Shown here: positions 46,314 through 59,641 of the stretch, in pieces | How positions within the stretch are numbered: position 1 is the stretch's first letter | Layout: the number at the start of each line of letters is the position of its first letter | NCBI GenBank assembly: GCA_016081115.2 | Contig: CM071936.1 | Location: forward strand, 82,575,943 to 82,639,942 | DNA length: 64,000 bases | Direction of reading: 5' to 3' | From: Rehmannia glutinosa | Taxonomy: Eukaryota; Streptophyta; Magnoliopsida; Lamiales; Orobanchaceae | Program-made: the position numbers and the translations under genes | The notes under the pieces: generated by a model | The model's database searches: none | What the model was told of the DNA's origin: nothing | What the model saw: the letters and a program-made list of their open reading frames with translations, nothing else

Positions 46314-49280
46314 TTTCCTTGATTGCGGGTTCAAGGAACAACGAGTGCCAAGGAACCTGGTACATGGATAGTGGTCATTTCCGGACATATGACAGAAATA
46401 AGAAAAATCTGTCAAAATTCAAGGAAGTTAAAGGAGCAAAAGTCATATTTGGAGGAAATGAAGCTCCAGGTGAAATAAGAGGCGTTGGATCCGTCAAGAG
46501 GAACGGATTAGAAATCACGGATGTTGCATTTGTCGAAGGACTCAACTTCAACTTGCTAAGCATAAGTCAACTCGTGACAAGGGCTATAATGTTGGATTCA
46601 ACATGGGTATATGCCAAATCAAGGATGTCAATCGAATGAAGTTGTGTTGCAAGGATGCGGACAAAAGAACATGTATGTAGTAGATTGGTCAACCGCTACA
46701 CACAAAGACTGTCTATTAGCTAAGAAAGACACAAATTGAATCAAGTTGGTTGTGGCACAAAAAGCCGAGTCACCTAAATTTCAAAACGATTAACAAGCTT
46801 GCAAGAAGTAATCTTGTGGAAGGACTTCCGGACTCGATATACAAGAAGGAGAGTATATGTGATGCATGTCGAAGGGAAAACAAATCAAATCTTCATTCAA
46901 AGAAAAGACATGTCCATCTTCAACAAGAATATTGCATCTCGCTACATATGGATCTATTTGGCCCAAAGGAACCAAACAAAGATAAGTGGAAAGAAATACA
47001 CCTTGGTGGTAGTAGATGACTACTCAAGATATACATGGACAATATTCATGTGTAAGAAGAAAGAAACTCTACCGAAACTACCACAAAATGATGAAGAGGA
47101 TTCAAAACGAGAAGAGCCAAACCATTATCAAAATAAGATCGGGATGAGAGGAACCGAGTTTGTCAATGGAATAATAACTCGATTGTATTGAAAATGGTAT
47201 TGGTCATGAACTATCGCCAGCAAGGACTCCACAAAGAATATGGAGTTGCGAGAAAGAAGGAACAAACTCTCAAAGAAGCGGAAAGGACCATGTTAGTCAA
47301 GCGGGTTGCCAAAAAGATTTTGGGTCAAGCAATCAACACACTTGCTACACTCAAAACAGGATGTATGATGAACAGACGGTGACAAAGACTCCCTATGAGA
47401 TTTGGGTGGAAGAAAACCAAATGTTGCATATTTCAATATTTGGATGTAAATGCTTCATCCACAACAATGGCAAAGACAATCTAAAGGCTTTCGATGCTAA
47501 AGTTGATGAAGGTATCTTCTTAGGATACTCAAATGAAAGCAAAGCCTACTGAGTACTCAACAAAAGGACTATGGTTGCGAAGAATCCATTCATGTGGTAT
47601 TCGATGAGCCAAATGTAAATGGAGAAGACATTGAAGAGTCACCGATAAACCGAATCATCCAACCATACGAAGAATCCCTACGCTTGAAGTCAAGCCGGAA
47701 TTATAAATTCGAGAAGAAGATGAGATAGTCAATCTCAAAAACAATGGAAAATTTGCGGCTAAGTGATTACGAGAGAGTCAACACAAAGAACACACAGTTG
47801 AAGGCAGACGATCAATCCAAATAACTTACTCCAACCTGATGTAAGATGGCCGAGAGACTTGTCATTGGAGATATAAGAGAAGGTGTCAAAACAAGATCCG
47901 AACTCAACAAGAAGCTATGTTCACATGCTTTATCTCGCAAATAGAGCCCAAAGATGTGTTACAAACATTGGACACACACATGGATTCAAGCTATGCAAGA
48001 AGAGTCAATCGGTTTGAAAGAAACAAAGTATGGGAATTAGTTCAAAGACCCACACATCAAAATGTTATTGGCACCAAATGGGTGTTCGAAATAAGATGAA
48101 CGAGGAAGGTTACGTGGTAAGAAACAAGGCAAGACTAGTAGCCAAAGGATATTGCCAAGAAGAAGGAATAGATTTTGATGAAACATTTGCTCCTGTAGCA
48201 AGACCGAAGCTATAAGGATGTTTCTTGCCTATGCGACTCACAAGAATTTCATTGTATATCGATGGATGTAAAAAGTGCATTCCTAAATGGTTTATTGGAA
48301 GAAGAAGTGTATGTTGAACAACCTCCAGGATTTGAGTAGAAGACTCTTGGAGATAAGGTATACAAACTCAAGAAGCCTTGTATGGATTGAAACAGGGCAC
48401 CTGAGCATGGTATGATACTTTGTCACAATTCCTAATCGAAAATGGATTCACAAAAGGAAAAGTAGATAGAACACTTTTCAGAATTCAAGACAAAAAGAGT
48501 ATACTACTTGTTCAAATATATGTGGATGACATCATTTTTGGATCCACAAACAAAGAGTCATGTGAAAAATTTTCAAACCTCATGCAAAGTAAATTTGAAA
48601 TGAGCATGTAGGTGTTCCTGTCCAAGTGAAGATTTCAATCAAACAAAATACTCCAAAATGAAGAAATTTGAGAGCCATACCAATGATGGACATGGATGCG
48701 GCATGCAAGCTAAGAGAATATTGAGATACTTGAAAGGAAGCCAAAGATTTCAGTTGGCTTATGGTATCCAAAGGAAGGTGGATTATGGTATCCAAAGGAA
48801 GGTGGATTCAAGCTAATTGGCTATTCGAGACTGACTATCTTTGGATGCGAGTTGATGAAAAAAGCACCTCAGGCACATGTCAAATGCTAGGAAAGCAGGT
48901 GATTTCTGGTTTAGTAAGAAGCAAAATTCAATAGCCACCTCTACAAACCGAAGCGAGAATACATAGGCTGCGGGCAAATTTATTGTGCCCAAGTCCTATG
49001 GATGAGACAAAGAATGAGAGACTATGAAGTTGAGGAAAAAGAAATTACAATCATGTGTGATAACACAAGTGCAATTGCAATCACTCAAAATCTGTGTTGC
49101 ACTCAAGAACAAAACATATCGATGTCGAGATATCACTTCATAAAAGATCATGTTGAAAAGAAGGACATCATCTTGGAATATATCTCAACTCGATAAACAA
49201 TTGGTGACATCTTCACAAAATCATTATGTGAGTCAAGATTTGAAGAACTCAAACATGAGTTAGGGTTAATTGAGTGGTGA
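46314..49280 (+). pseudogene. pol: pol of element 3 (many frameshifts)
   Basis: Recognisable pieces in order: protease region with GTWYMDSG at about 46356; LEITDVAFVEGLNFNLLSISQLV; integrase zinc region WHKKPSHLNF; VVDDYSRYTWTIF; FVNGIIT with a damaged DRG region; ENQMLHISIFGCKCFIHNNG; RT with KARLVAKGYCQEEGIDFDE (48130-48185), a shifted QMDVKSAF and YVDDIIFGSTN (48420-48611). At 48606 about 200 bp linking RT and RNase H are missing, and a 24-27 bp word containing TTATGGTATCCAAAGGAAGG is duplicated at 48762-48811. RNase H pieces (CDNTSAIAI) continue to TGA 49278-49280. It is not functional as read. Confidence 0.85.
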
Positions 49281-49499
49281 CACTCGAGAGAATCAAAGAA
49301 AAGAAATGGAACACAAAAAGGGAAAAAGAGTCAACTCACAAATCGCTAAGTAAATCACCAGTTGTATTGGAATGACAAATATACCAAGTCGATTGTTAGT
49401 TGAGTCACTAAGAGAACTCGTGAGAAGAAGAGTTAAATCGGCTAAGGGATAAGTTTGAGTCACTTATGAGCAAAGTGACAAAAACGCAATCGTTTTTTA

Positions 49500-49839
49500 C
49501 TAAGCGGGAATGTTTTTAAGAATGACGTCAAGATAATGATGATGTGTACTGAGACATAAAGTTGCACACCAAGCTTATGATTGGATATAAATGCTTTGCC
49601 GCATTAAATACGAGACATTAAATGCTAAATAGGCGTGCAAAATCTAAACTGTTGATTTCGATCACATTTCAAAACCACCCGCACGCCCTTTCATAAACCA
49701 TACTTAAACCATTTTCGTCCGTTTCTCTCACACACTACCAAAACCGTTCATTTCTCTCTCGAAGCAAAGGCAAAAATTCTCTCAAAACCCTATCTATCTT
49801 CAAATCAATCTCTAAGTTTTCTCGATAAAATCCTGAAAA
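49500..49839 (+). promoter_or_regulatory. Promoter-like block before ORF3, element 3
   Basis: A perfect TGACGTCA at 49523-49530 and ATTGG then TATAAAT at 49586-49592 are kept. The second TATATA of elements 1 and 2 is degenerate here (CATACTTAAACC near 49699). ATG is at 49840. Confidence 0.45.
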
Positions 49840-52800
49840 ATGGCACCAACCTATGATTTTGTCAAGTTAGGAAAGCAAATCCACACCGGGTCTCTTTGTG
49901 GATTTCGACGGCATGGTGAAACAAGGGTCCGATGACACCCTAGTGAAGAAAATCGTGAGAAATTGGAAACGTCACTGGGCTGAAATCGTTTACGATCCGA
50001 ATATTCGATGACCTATGTGGAGGAGGTCGCGATTCTTCTACGTGAATGCCGAGATTCACGATGAAGGGATAAAGTCATCTGTTCACGGAAAGCACCACTA
50101 TCTCTGCCAAGGATTTGGTGAACACTCGCTCACTACCAATGTAAGGAGCATCGAAATTAATGAAGCTGATGTAAACCTGGCTGCCGCTTGGAAGGAAATA
50201 GCCAAGCCCGACTATCTTGATAAAATAGTTTACACAAAAAACAAGAGGTCGCCAAGGAGGATTATCACAAGTCGTTGGACATAGTTGCCAAATGTATTGA
50301 CATCAAATTTGGCGACTTTGACCAACTCACAAAAGCAAAGTTGATCGTAATGGCCGTGATCATTGAAGAAAGGAAAATAAATCTGGCCGAGTTTGTCTAC
50401 AAAGCAGACTATGCCGAATGTAGGAACAAATCCTTCAAGGAAGATGGCACATTTGGAGGATCCCTAGGATATGGCCTGTGATTGGCCGGATGATGGAGGT
50501 GAAAGGACTCCCTCTTAGACATGGAAAGGCGTTCCATGTTAACAAGAGGATGTTCGATCAAACCTCTCTCGCGCACGAGAAGAGAGCCTACGCCAAGAGA
50601 GCGACACGAGTGAGGGGGAATCACCGACCTCAAGATACAGATTGTTTCCTCTCCACCAAAGAAGAAAGATGCCCCTGTAGGCCGCTAAGAAGAAGATCGC
50701 TACTCTGCAGCAAAGAAAGAAAGTCAAACCTCGCTCCCCGCCCTGCAGCAGAGTCACCCGCCCCGCAGCCGTGTCTCCCGCCCCCAACAAAGCCGATCGA
50801 GAAGGACTCTCAAATACCTTCTCCGGTCGTCAAAAAGAGGAGAACCGACAAGCCAAGACGGCCAACTCCTCGAGAAGAAAACACAAGCACGGCCCCCGCC
50901 GCCCAAGACTCGAAGAAACCGTCTCGAACCGAAATCCCTCTCGGTCCAAACTAGAAGACGAAGAAGAATCATCAAGCGCTCCGAGCTTGAAAAACTCTTG
51001 AGTCGACCACTCACCGAACAAATACTTAAACTGCTGAAGCAATCGAGTCCCCAGATGTAATTGATAAAACAAACTAAGTCTGTGAAGGCGATCAGCAGAG
51101 GCAACCTCAAGACATAGTCGTAGTCCGCGCAATGAGAGACACAAGAAGAAGGCGATAGAGTTGATAGTGATGTGATGATTCTATCTCCACCTTACCCGGA
51201 CATCCAAAATCGTCTGCGTGAGTGGAGGAAATGGAAATTGAGCAAATCAAGGGAACAGTTCCAACGGCCCGAGTTTATAGAAGAAGAAGAGGAATCTGTT
51301 AAACTCCCTTGGCCTAACCACCGTGATCCCAAAGATCGGATGAAGACAATCGCACGATATCCTGCAGATTTTCAAGGACAAGGAGAAGGAAAGACAAAGA
51401 GGAGAGAAGCCGAGGCACGTGAGAAGGCCAAAGATCTCCGCCTATCTCCGACACCAAAGAACACACACATCCTCTCCTTGATGTCTTATCTCGACAAATG
51501 ATGAGGATCCGGACTCTCTTCTTTGCCGCGGAAGAGTTACAAATGCAAAGCAAGCATTGCACGAATCGAGAATCCTTCACGAGCAAAGATTAATGGAGGG
51601 ACCAGGAGAGTCCTCGAACACACCGAAATTGATCCAATGGGAGTGGTTCAAAAAATCGCCACCGTTGTTGCTGCCACCACTTCCCCACTCACTCGGAAGA
51701 AGGCAATAAGGAAATGGCGATGAAATCGGATAGTGGGGACCCCAATCGAGCCAACCCCTATTGAAGGTGTTTTACCACCTGCCCTAATGGCTGAACACTC
51801 AATAGAAACAGTGGGAGTTTGGAGACGAGTGACCCCATTCCAAGTCACTCACCGGTGCGCTAGCCGAGGGGGAAACTCCTCCACCGCAGCAAGGTCGGAG
51901 AATGCTGCAGATGACTCAACACCGAATCCGGAGGCGAAGTGGAGAAAGTACAAACACTAAATGAAGAGCAAGTTGCCATCAACGAAGCTCGATACTTGAG
52001 ATCGCCTCACCGAGGTGCCAACCGCTCCGAAGGCTAATGACACTGCGATGCGGTCGAGGCACAAGAAGAATGCCAAGAGTTAACACTGGGCGATGAAAGT
52101 GCAATCCATGGGGTTGAGACTCCAATGGATGCCACCACGAAAGACCCTAAGACAAATGACACTTTGTCGAAAAGGAGGTCCAGGCCTCGCTGCGATCGAG
52201 ACTGCAGAGGAGGTAATGAAGGCCCACGGGAGGTTGAGACTTCCGGGGTAAAGAAGTCAAGTAGAGAACATCCCTCCTGCTTTCATTGACCCATCCGAAA
52301 AAGAGATAAGCGTGCTTCATGATTCCCAGGATAATCCTGATGTAACCTTTACGGGATCGGAAAGGCGACGAAGAAAAGCGAGTCATCCCCGTGATGACTC
52401 CAAAAGACTCGATTCTGCGGATGTTCCAAGCACGAGCAAATCGATCCCAAGACTACTCGTCAAACCTTTAATTTTGATGATGAGCCAACAATGGAAATCT
52501 CATCATCGTCCGATGACGCTTCGATAAGGCCGAGGACCGCCTACTCAATTGGAGAAACCAAATTGAGACCAACGACTATGTTGAAACAAATGAGGCTCGG
52601 CTGGTCGGGTCCACTTCACAAAAGACCCCACCGAGACAGAGTCCATCACTGCAGCTCCCAAGGCTGCAGCAGCAGTTCGACTCAAAAGGGACTTCACGCG
52701 CACCTCTCATCATTGAACAAATACCGGTTGGCCGTGATGATTCCTTTATAGAATCTTTTCCTTTCTCTCTGGAGGTACCCGACCTCACCGAAGAATCGAG

Positions 52801-54137
52801 AACGAACGCGCAAGACGCGCTTCCACGCACCAGCTCTGTTATTCCATCGTACCATTGTTCCAAATGATTATGACTTTGACGCCGCATGGCCATCACCGCA
52901 ACGGAAGAATCACCAACTCCGCGAAGTGTTCAAGGCATTATTTGCTGAGATTGAACGGATGGAGAGGCATCGAGCCTCTATGGACATGCGATCGACAACG
53001 AGAGATGCCAATCTTATCACGACTTAAGAGGCATAACAACCGGATCGGGGAATGGTGGCAACAAAGAAGAAAACAATGCGTGTGGAACATGTTAGATACT
53101 TCAGACATTGTTCAACAAGTCGCTAGTATGGAGAGTCAAAATGCCGATGCAAAAACGAAGTTGAGAGAACACATTGAGCACATGCATGAAGCTCACACTG
53201 CCGAGATAAAGTGCTGCGTGAGCAAAATAAGAGTGATCTACAAATTTGGAAGAAAGCATGAATAGCAAATTCAGCCTTCTCATGGCTGAGATGAAGCTAA
53301 TCTCAGAGAGTCCAACGCCACTCGATCCGACTTTCGTCTTTGCATACTCCGCAGCACTCGAGACAGAACTCTACCATCGCAGGCTTGACTTCCTCGCCAC
53401 AAGATGTTTCAGTGTCCCTCTCTTTTTGATGATGCCAAAAAGGGGGAAGAGGAATACCTTAAAGCACAGAAGAGATCCGAAGCGAAAAAGAGGATCACGG
53501 TTGCGAAGGGAAAGACAAATGAGGAAGCGGTTGAAAACAAAAGAAAGGAAAATCTGTTGAGGGGAAGGATCGAAAGATGTGACCTTGATGATTGCACAAA
53601 CCCCCAACAAGGTCTTGTCACACAGCGTGACATTATCGACAAACTCCCCGTGACTCGCCACTCCAACACTCTGCTATATCCATGGTTTGAAAAGAGAAAG
53701 ACAATTGAAGCGGGGATGGAGGAAGTGGAAGGAAGAATGGATGCCCGGTTATGAACATCTTGAAACAACATGGAGGCATTCCAAAGAGACGAGACACTTA
53801 TGCCATATCGATGTCGGGACAGAGCCACGATCGATTGATGAATTTAAAACGCCGCATCCGAAGGATACTTTGCAAATATGTCTATGGCTCAAGCTTGGGA
53901 CTTGTACTTGGAAAAGGGTCTCACGTTATGTGAAGAAGGCGACAGACGGCGGACTCATCGATCCTCTGCTGGTCACTCCGCCGGTCACTCACCGAAAGAA
54001 GAAGACCCCAAGACAATACACGCCCGCAGGTAGAGGAAAAGCAGTGGTGGAGGAAGAGGTTTCGGACTGGCCTCTCGCCCAAAAACATTGAATACGTAGA
54101 TCCAGGCAAGAAAGGAGGGATCTACATCGGGCTGGTC
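49840..54137 (+). pseudogene. ORF3 of element 3, 5' part (split by element N)
   Basis: It starts MAPTYDFVKLGKQIHTGS. Pieces of the N-terminal helical domain (NEADVNLAAAWKEIAKPD, 50275-50481 region), the Lys/Pro-rich tail, the acidic segments, the coiled coil (near 53100-53300) and the purine-tract peptide KKGEE (53437-53446) appear in the same order as element 2, in shifting frames. It is cut at 54137 inside the block that corresponds to element 2 about 41885; the rest continues at 62575. Confidence 0.75.
54133..54137. repeat. Target site duplication of element N (left copy)
   Basis: TGGTC, identical to 62570-62574, the 5-bp size usual for Copia integrases. Confidence 0.95.
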
Positions 54138-55368
54138 TGTTAGTCCAAGTGGCTATGATAATCTAGAGGGGGGGTGAATAGATTATCTCGGTTTTTCAGA
54201 TTTTGCCCTCTTTTTCGAATAATCAAACAAAGACGAGAATGTAAATGCGTAAATAAAACAACACTCGTTGATTTAAAGAGGTTCAACCCACCTAGGGCCT
54301 AATCCTCTACCACCCCAAAGATATCCTCAGGGATGGATTTCAAAAGGAAAAAAGATTTTATTAATTTACCAAAAATTAATACAACACCTTGAGGATTACC
54401 ACAACCCTCTTACACCACCTTGAGGATTACCACAATCCTCTTACAACACCTTTGAAGATTACCACAACCTTCAAGCACCTATCACCTAGATCACCCAAGT
54501 GTATTCTTACCACAAGAATACTCACAAGGATGTCTTGTGTTGAATGATGACCAAAATCAAGATTACAACTCAATAATGATTGATACAATATGAGTACAAG
54601 TGTAATCAAGAATTGAACGCCTAGACCTCAAATTTGTGCAAGTGAAAGTGCTAAGGCTAATACAACAAGATATATGAAAGTGTTTGCTTTGTTTGCTCTT
54701 TGCTTGTATGGAGTGTTGTGTATTGTTGTTTGAATGAAGCCTCTATTTATAGGAGAGGTCTTGGCTTTGATTTCAGGACATTGGCTCCTCCTTGGGGAGT
54801 GATTTGCTGCAAAAAGAAACCATTTAAAATCATCAATATAGCTGTTAGAAATCAATCCCACAAAATAAGGAAAAGTCATTCGAAAATGCAACGGATAGTT
54901 TGTCGATAAAGGGGGTTCGACCGTCGCGCAGAGATAAGATTGAAATGAAATTCTGCGAATTTTTACAGGGGGCCGGTCGAAGGGGGTTCGACCGGTCGCC
55001 CTTGGTCTTGACCGGTTGGGGTTGATAGAAAATCAAAACAGAGAAGTCGCATTTGAGAGGGCACTCCAGTGCACGGTCGCCCGGTGGTCGACCGGTCCGC
55101 CGCTCCCCCATTTTCTCTTACGACCCATTTTCTGTTTCAAAACTCAACTCAGTGCGGGTTTCCCTATAGGGCGGCCACCGGTCGAGCACAAACAAAAAAG
55201 TGTTGTCCAATTTTAAATCGAATATAAACTTCAAGAAATACTCCGAAAAATAGTAAAAACATTTTAGATCGATCGGAAGTGTTGGGACAACATTTAGGGA
55301 CATTGTTTTGGTATAAAAACTCATTTGAACAAAATCATCAAAATCATGATAAAAACATTTATCTAACA
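54138..55368 (-). mobile_element. 3' LTR of element N (1231 bp)
   Basis: On the plus strand it starts TGTTAGTCCAAGTGG and ends ATTTATCTAACA. It has a TATAAATA box (complement of 54744-54751), about three copies of a 33-bp CACCTTGAGGATTACCACAA repeat at 54385-54475, and GACCGGTC-type palindromes at 54970-55185. Confidence 0.95.
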
Positions 55369-55383
55369 AACTCCCCTTTTTGA
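55369..55383 (-). other. Polypurine tract of element N
   Basis: Minus-strand AATCATCAAAAAGGGGAGTT ends directly at the 3' LTR start and would prime plus-strand synthesis. Confidence 0.85.
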
Positions 55384-56571
55384 TGATTACAAACCAAAAC
55401 AATTTTCAAGAGGACGATTTCGAAAAACAGAATAATTTTCCGGTTTATGAGTAAACTATCCGTTTAAAAACATTTTACAAAAGCTCCCCCTATCAACAAG
55501 CACATTAATAAGAAATATTGCATAAGCTAGAAGCACAAGCTTTTACAAAATAAACAACAACTCCATGAGCTTAGAAGCTCTCCCTGTCACAAATACTTAT
55601 TATCCATGCAAACAAGTTCATAAAACAATCATTGGACTGAGTTTTCTTCACAACTTATGGCCTTAATAAGCCATAGCTTATAGCTACTATCATGAGCTTT
55701 TATTAGCTTCTTTGAGCTAACGAGCCAATTTCCTGTTTCTCCCCCTTTGGAATCATCAAAAAAAAATGTTAGGATGATAAAAACATCATAAAAGTATATC
55801 AAAGTGCGCCAAAGAAATGGTTTATCAACCATTGAGCAATTTAGGCTTAAACACCAAGGAAAATGGGAGAAACGTATCATGAAGAGTTCATACGCTCGTT
55901 TTATTTGCCAAAACATGATCTCAATGAGTATTGAAGACTTTTGGAAGCGAGAGAATCATGTAAAAGTTGAAATTTTCATTGTGACATTTCATCGAACACA
56001 TTGTGGGCGTGAAAAATAAAAAAGAGTTGTATATAGCCCTTGTAAATGATCCAAGCCAAAAATTGCATCACCAATTCACATCAAACATCATACAATACAA
56101 CATAATAACTAAGCTCCTCTAGATCATAAGCAAAAAATATCAAGAAATATACAAGAAAGCCATAAACTCAAGGGTTCAACCCATTTGAGCAAAGTAAGGA
56201 AAATTCTTACCATTTGATCGGAAAAGATGAGCAATGATGATGATAAACATGCTATATAAGGTCCAAGATATGAATTGAATGCATGAAAATCAATTTTGAG
56301 TGAAAATTGTGTGCATTTGGCAAAGGGGACGAAAAATGGCAAAAAGAAGTGAAAATAACAAATGTCAAGACAGAATCGAACTTAAACCAAAATTTGGCCT
56401 AGGGCGGCCGGTCGTGGTTGAGGGCGACGGTCGGCGTTGAGGGCGACCGGTTGCCCTCAACCTCTTCTTCACCCACTGTTTTTGTCAAATTTTTCCAAAT
56501 CCGAATTTTCAACCAAAAATTCGATTTTTCGCCCCTAAGTTTTAAAAACATGCAAAATGCAAACGTAGACC
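55384..56571 (-). other. Non-coding 3' internal region of element N
   Basis: About 1.2 kb between the pol stop and the PPT, without a credible ORF on either strand. 56400-56465 (plus strand) carries repeated GGGCGAC(C)GGT words similar to the LTR palindromes. Confidence 0.6.
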
Positions 56572-59500
56572 TCATTCAATATGCATTATGCCTAACCGAG
56601 CTCGTATTGACGCAAAAGTCTCGGAAGTTAGCGGTTTTGTAAAAATGTCCGCTAATTGATCTTGAGATGGCACAAACGATATCTCAATTTTTCGTTTTGA
56701 AACACAATCCCTTAGAAAATGATGTCGAATCTCAATATGTTTAGTACGGTTATGATGAACCGGGTTTTAAGCAATATTTATAGCGGATATATTATCACAA
56801 AAGATAGGTACGTTTTCAAAAGAGCATTTGTAATCCGCTAAGGTTTGTTTCATCCAAAGAAGTTGAGTACAACAAAATGCGGCGGAAATATATTCGGCCG
56901 GCCGTTGAAAGAGAAACACACATTTTGCTTCTTTGAAAACCATGAAACTAGGCAATCGCCTAAAAATTGACATGATCCGGAAGTACTTTTCCGATCATCA
57001 ATATTACCCGCATAGTCCGAATCACTATAACCTTTAAGAGAAAAATTTTCATTCTTTGGATAAAATAAACCATATTGAATAGTGCCTTTCAAATATCGAA
57101 AAATCCGTTTAACGGCACTCATATGAGATTCTTTTGGATTGCTTTGAAAACGAGCACATAGGCATACGGCATGAAGAATGTCCGGTCTACTAGCGGTTAA
57201 ATAAAGTAAACTACCAATCATACCTCGATACTTGGATTCATCAACCGTCTTGCCTTTTTCATCTTTGTCAATTTTGACATTGGTTGCCATAGAGTCGAGA
57301 TGGTTCTTCCTTCTTCAATGCCGAACTTCTTCAAAAGTTCTTTTGTATACTTTGATTGCGAAATATAAATACCTTCTTGGCATTGCTTAATTTGAAGTCC
57401 AAGGAAGAAATTTAGCTCCCCATCATACTCATCTCGAATTCACCTTGCATTAACTTGGAGAATTTCTTGCACAAAGATTCATTAGTAGCACCAAAAATAA
57501 TATCATCAACATAAATTTGCACAAGTAAACAATCTTGCCCTTTTTCAAAAACAAAGAGTGTAGTATCAACTTTACCTCTTGTAAAACCATTTTGCAAAAG
57601 AAAAGAGCTAAGTCTATCATACCATGCACGGGGTGCTTGTTTTAAACCATACAAAGCCTTTTTAAGTTTAAAAACATCATTAGGCCTAGAAAAATTTTCA
57701 AACCCCGGAGGTTGTTTTACATAGACTTCTTCTTGAATAAAACCATTTAAGAAAGCGGATTTAACATCCATTTGGTAAAGCTTAAAATTTTTAAAACAAG
57801 AATAGGCAAGTAAAATGCGAATAGCTTCTAAACGTGCTACGGGTGCAAATGTTTCATCATAATCAATACCTTCTTCTTGACAATACCCTTGAGTTACTAA
57901 CCTTGCTTATTACGAACAATGTTGCCTTGATCATCAAGTTTGTTCCGGAATACCCATTTTGTACCAATAATTGTTTGAGATGGAGGACAAGGTACTAATT
58001 TCCATACATCATTTCTTTCAAATTGATTCAACTCCTCTTGCATTTCTAAAAACCAATCTTCATCCTCAATAGCTTCCTTAGCATTTTTAGGCTCTTTTTG
58101 AGATATAAGAGCTTTCTCGGCAAAATTTCTTGAGTCATTACTTTATCAAGGGGATCACCAATAATAAGATCTTTTGGGTGATCTCCTTAAATTTCAATGC
58201 TACGGGAAGATTTGAAGTATCACCCCTATCTTCTTGAGGAACATTTGAACTTGAAGGTTGATCATTTGAAATAGAAGGTTTATCATTATGAGCATCACTT
58301 TGAACAATAGGTTCAACAATATCCTCTTCATCACTATCGTCATTGGGTATTCTTTCAACACCCGAGGCTTCATTAAATTTGACATGAATAGATTCTTCAA
58401 CAACCATGCTAGTCTTATTGTAAACCCGATATGCTTTGCTCTTGGTTGAATACCCCATAAATATTCCTTCATCGGCCTTAGGATCAAGTTTGTCCAATTG
58501 ATCCTTAGTATTCAAAATAAAGCACTTACATCCAAATATTTTGAAATAACTAATATTTGGAGTTCTTCCTTTCCAAAGCTCATATGGAGTTTTATTCATT
58601 TTAGGACGAATATAAACTCGATTAATGACATAGCAAGCGGTACTTACGGCTTCGCCCAAAAAATATTTTGGAAGTGAAAATTCATTTAGCATGGACCGAC
58701 TCATTTCTTGAAGTGTCCGATTCTTCCTTTCGGCTACACCATTTTGTTGAGGTGTCCTTGGAGCCGAAAAATTGTGTGTATATCCCTTGGTTTCACAAAA
58801 GACTCTAAACTCACCGTCAAATTCTCCGCCTCGATCACTTTGAATAGTTTTAATAGTATCTTCCTTTTCATTCTCAATGCGTCTACACAACTTAACAAAC
58901 TCATTAACGGCATCGCTTTTATTTGCAAGAAAAAGAGCCCAAGTGTATCTAGAAAAATCATCAACAATTACAAAAGTGTAATGTTTTCCACTTAGACTAG
59001 CCGTACCAATATCCCCATACAAATCTAGGTGAAGAAGTTGTAGAGGCTTGGTTGTGGAAATTTCATTTTTGGGCTTAAAACTACTCTTAACTAATTTGTT
59101 CTTTTGACAAGTGTCACATAAGCCAAGATTTTCAAAATTCAATTTTGGGTAGTCCTTTTACATGTTGGTTTTTGTAAATATTTTTCAAACTTTTATATCC
59201 AACATGTCCAAGTCGCCTATGCCATAAACTCGTTAAATCATTGTTGGCGACAAGACAAGAAACATTTTGACTAACCAAATCACTAGTAGAAATTTTGTAA
59301 AGATTGCCTTTTCTATTTGCTTCACAAATAATTTCATCATTTTTACGAATAAGGCATTTTTCTTTATTGAAAACAACATTATAATTTGAATCACAAAGTT
59401 GGCTAACACTTATCAAATTAAATTTAAGCCCTTCTACTAAAAGAACATTATTAAGAGAGAAAGAAGAGTTACCAATTTCTCCATTTCCAAGAATTCTTCC

Positions 59501-59638
59501 TTTGCCATTGCCGAACATGACCATACCCTCTTCTTGGAACTTGATGTTGGTAAAAAGTTCTCTCTTTCCGGTCATATGGCGTGAACATCCGCTGTCCACG
59601 AGCCATTTCGAATCCTCCATGGTTGTTATAGCGCCTAT
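56572..59638 (-). pseudogene. pol: pol of element N (nearly complete, few frameshifts)
   Basis: It would carry out polyprotein cleavage, integration and reverse transcription. In minus-strand order: protease WLVDSGCSRHMTG right after the gag stop; integrase zinc region WHRRLGHVGY and CDTCQKNK, with a frameshift near 59137; integrase core with VIVDDFSRYTW, QSDRGGEF and QNGVAERKN, so all three acidic residues are present; GYSTKSKAYRVYN; a second shift near 58150; RT with QMDVKSAFLNGFIQEEVYVK, YGLKQAPRAWYDRL and YVDD (57412-57771); a shift at about 57412; RNase H with YSDSDYAG and ADIFTKPLTSETF. The stop is the complement of 56572-56574. Several breaks are single-base and may be sequence errors. 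Confidence 0.9.
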
Positions 59639-59641
59639 TAC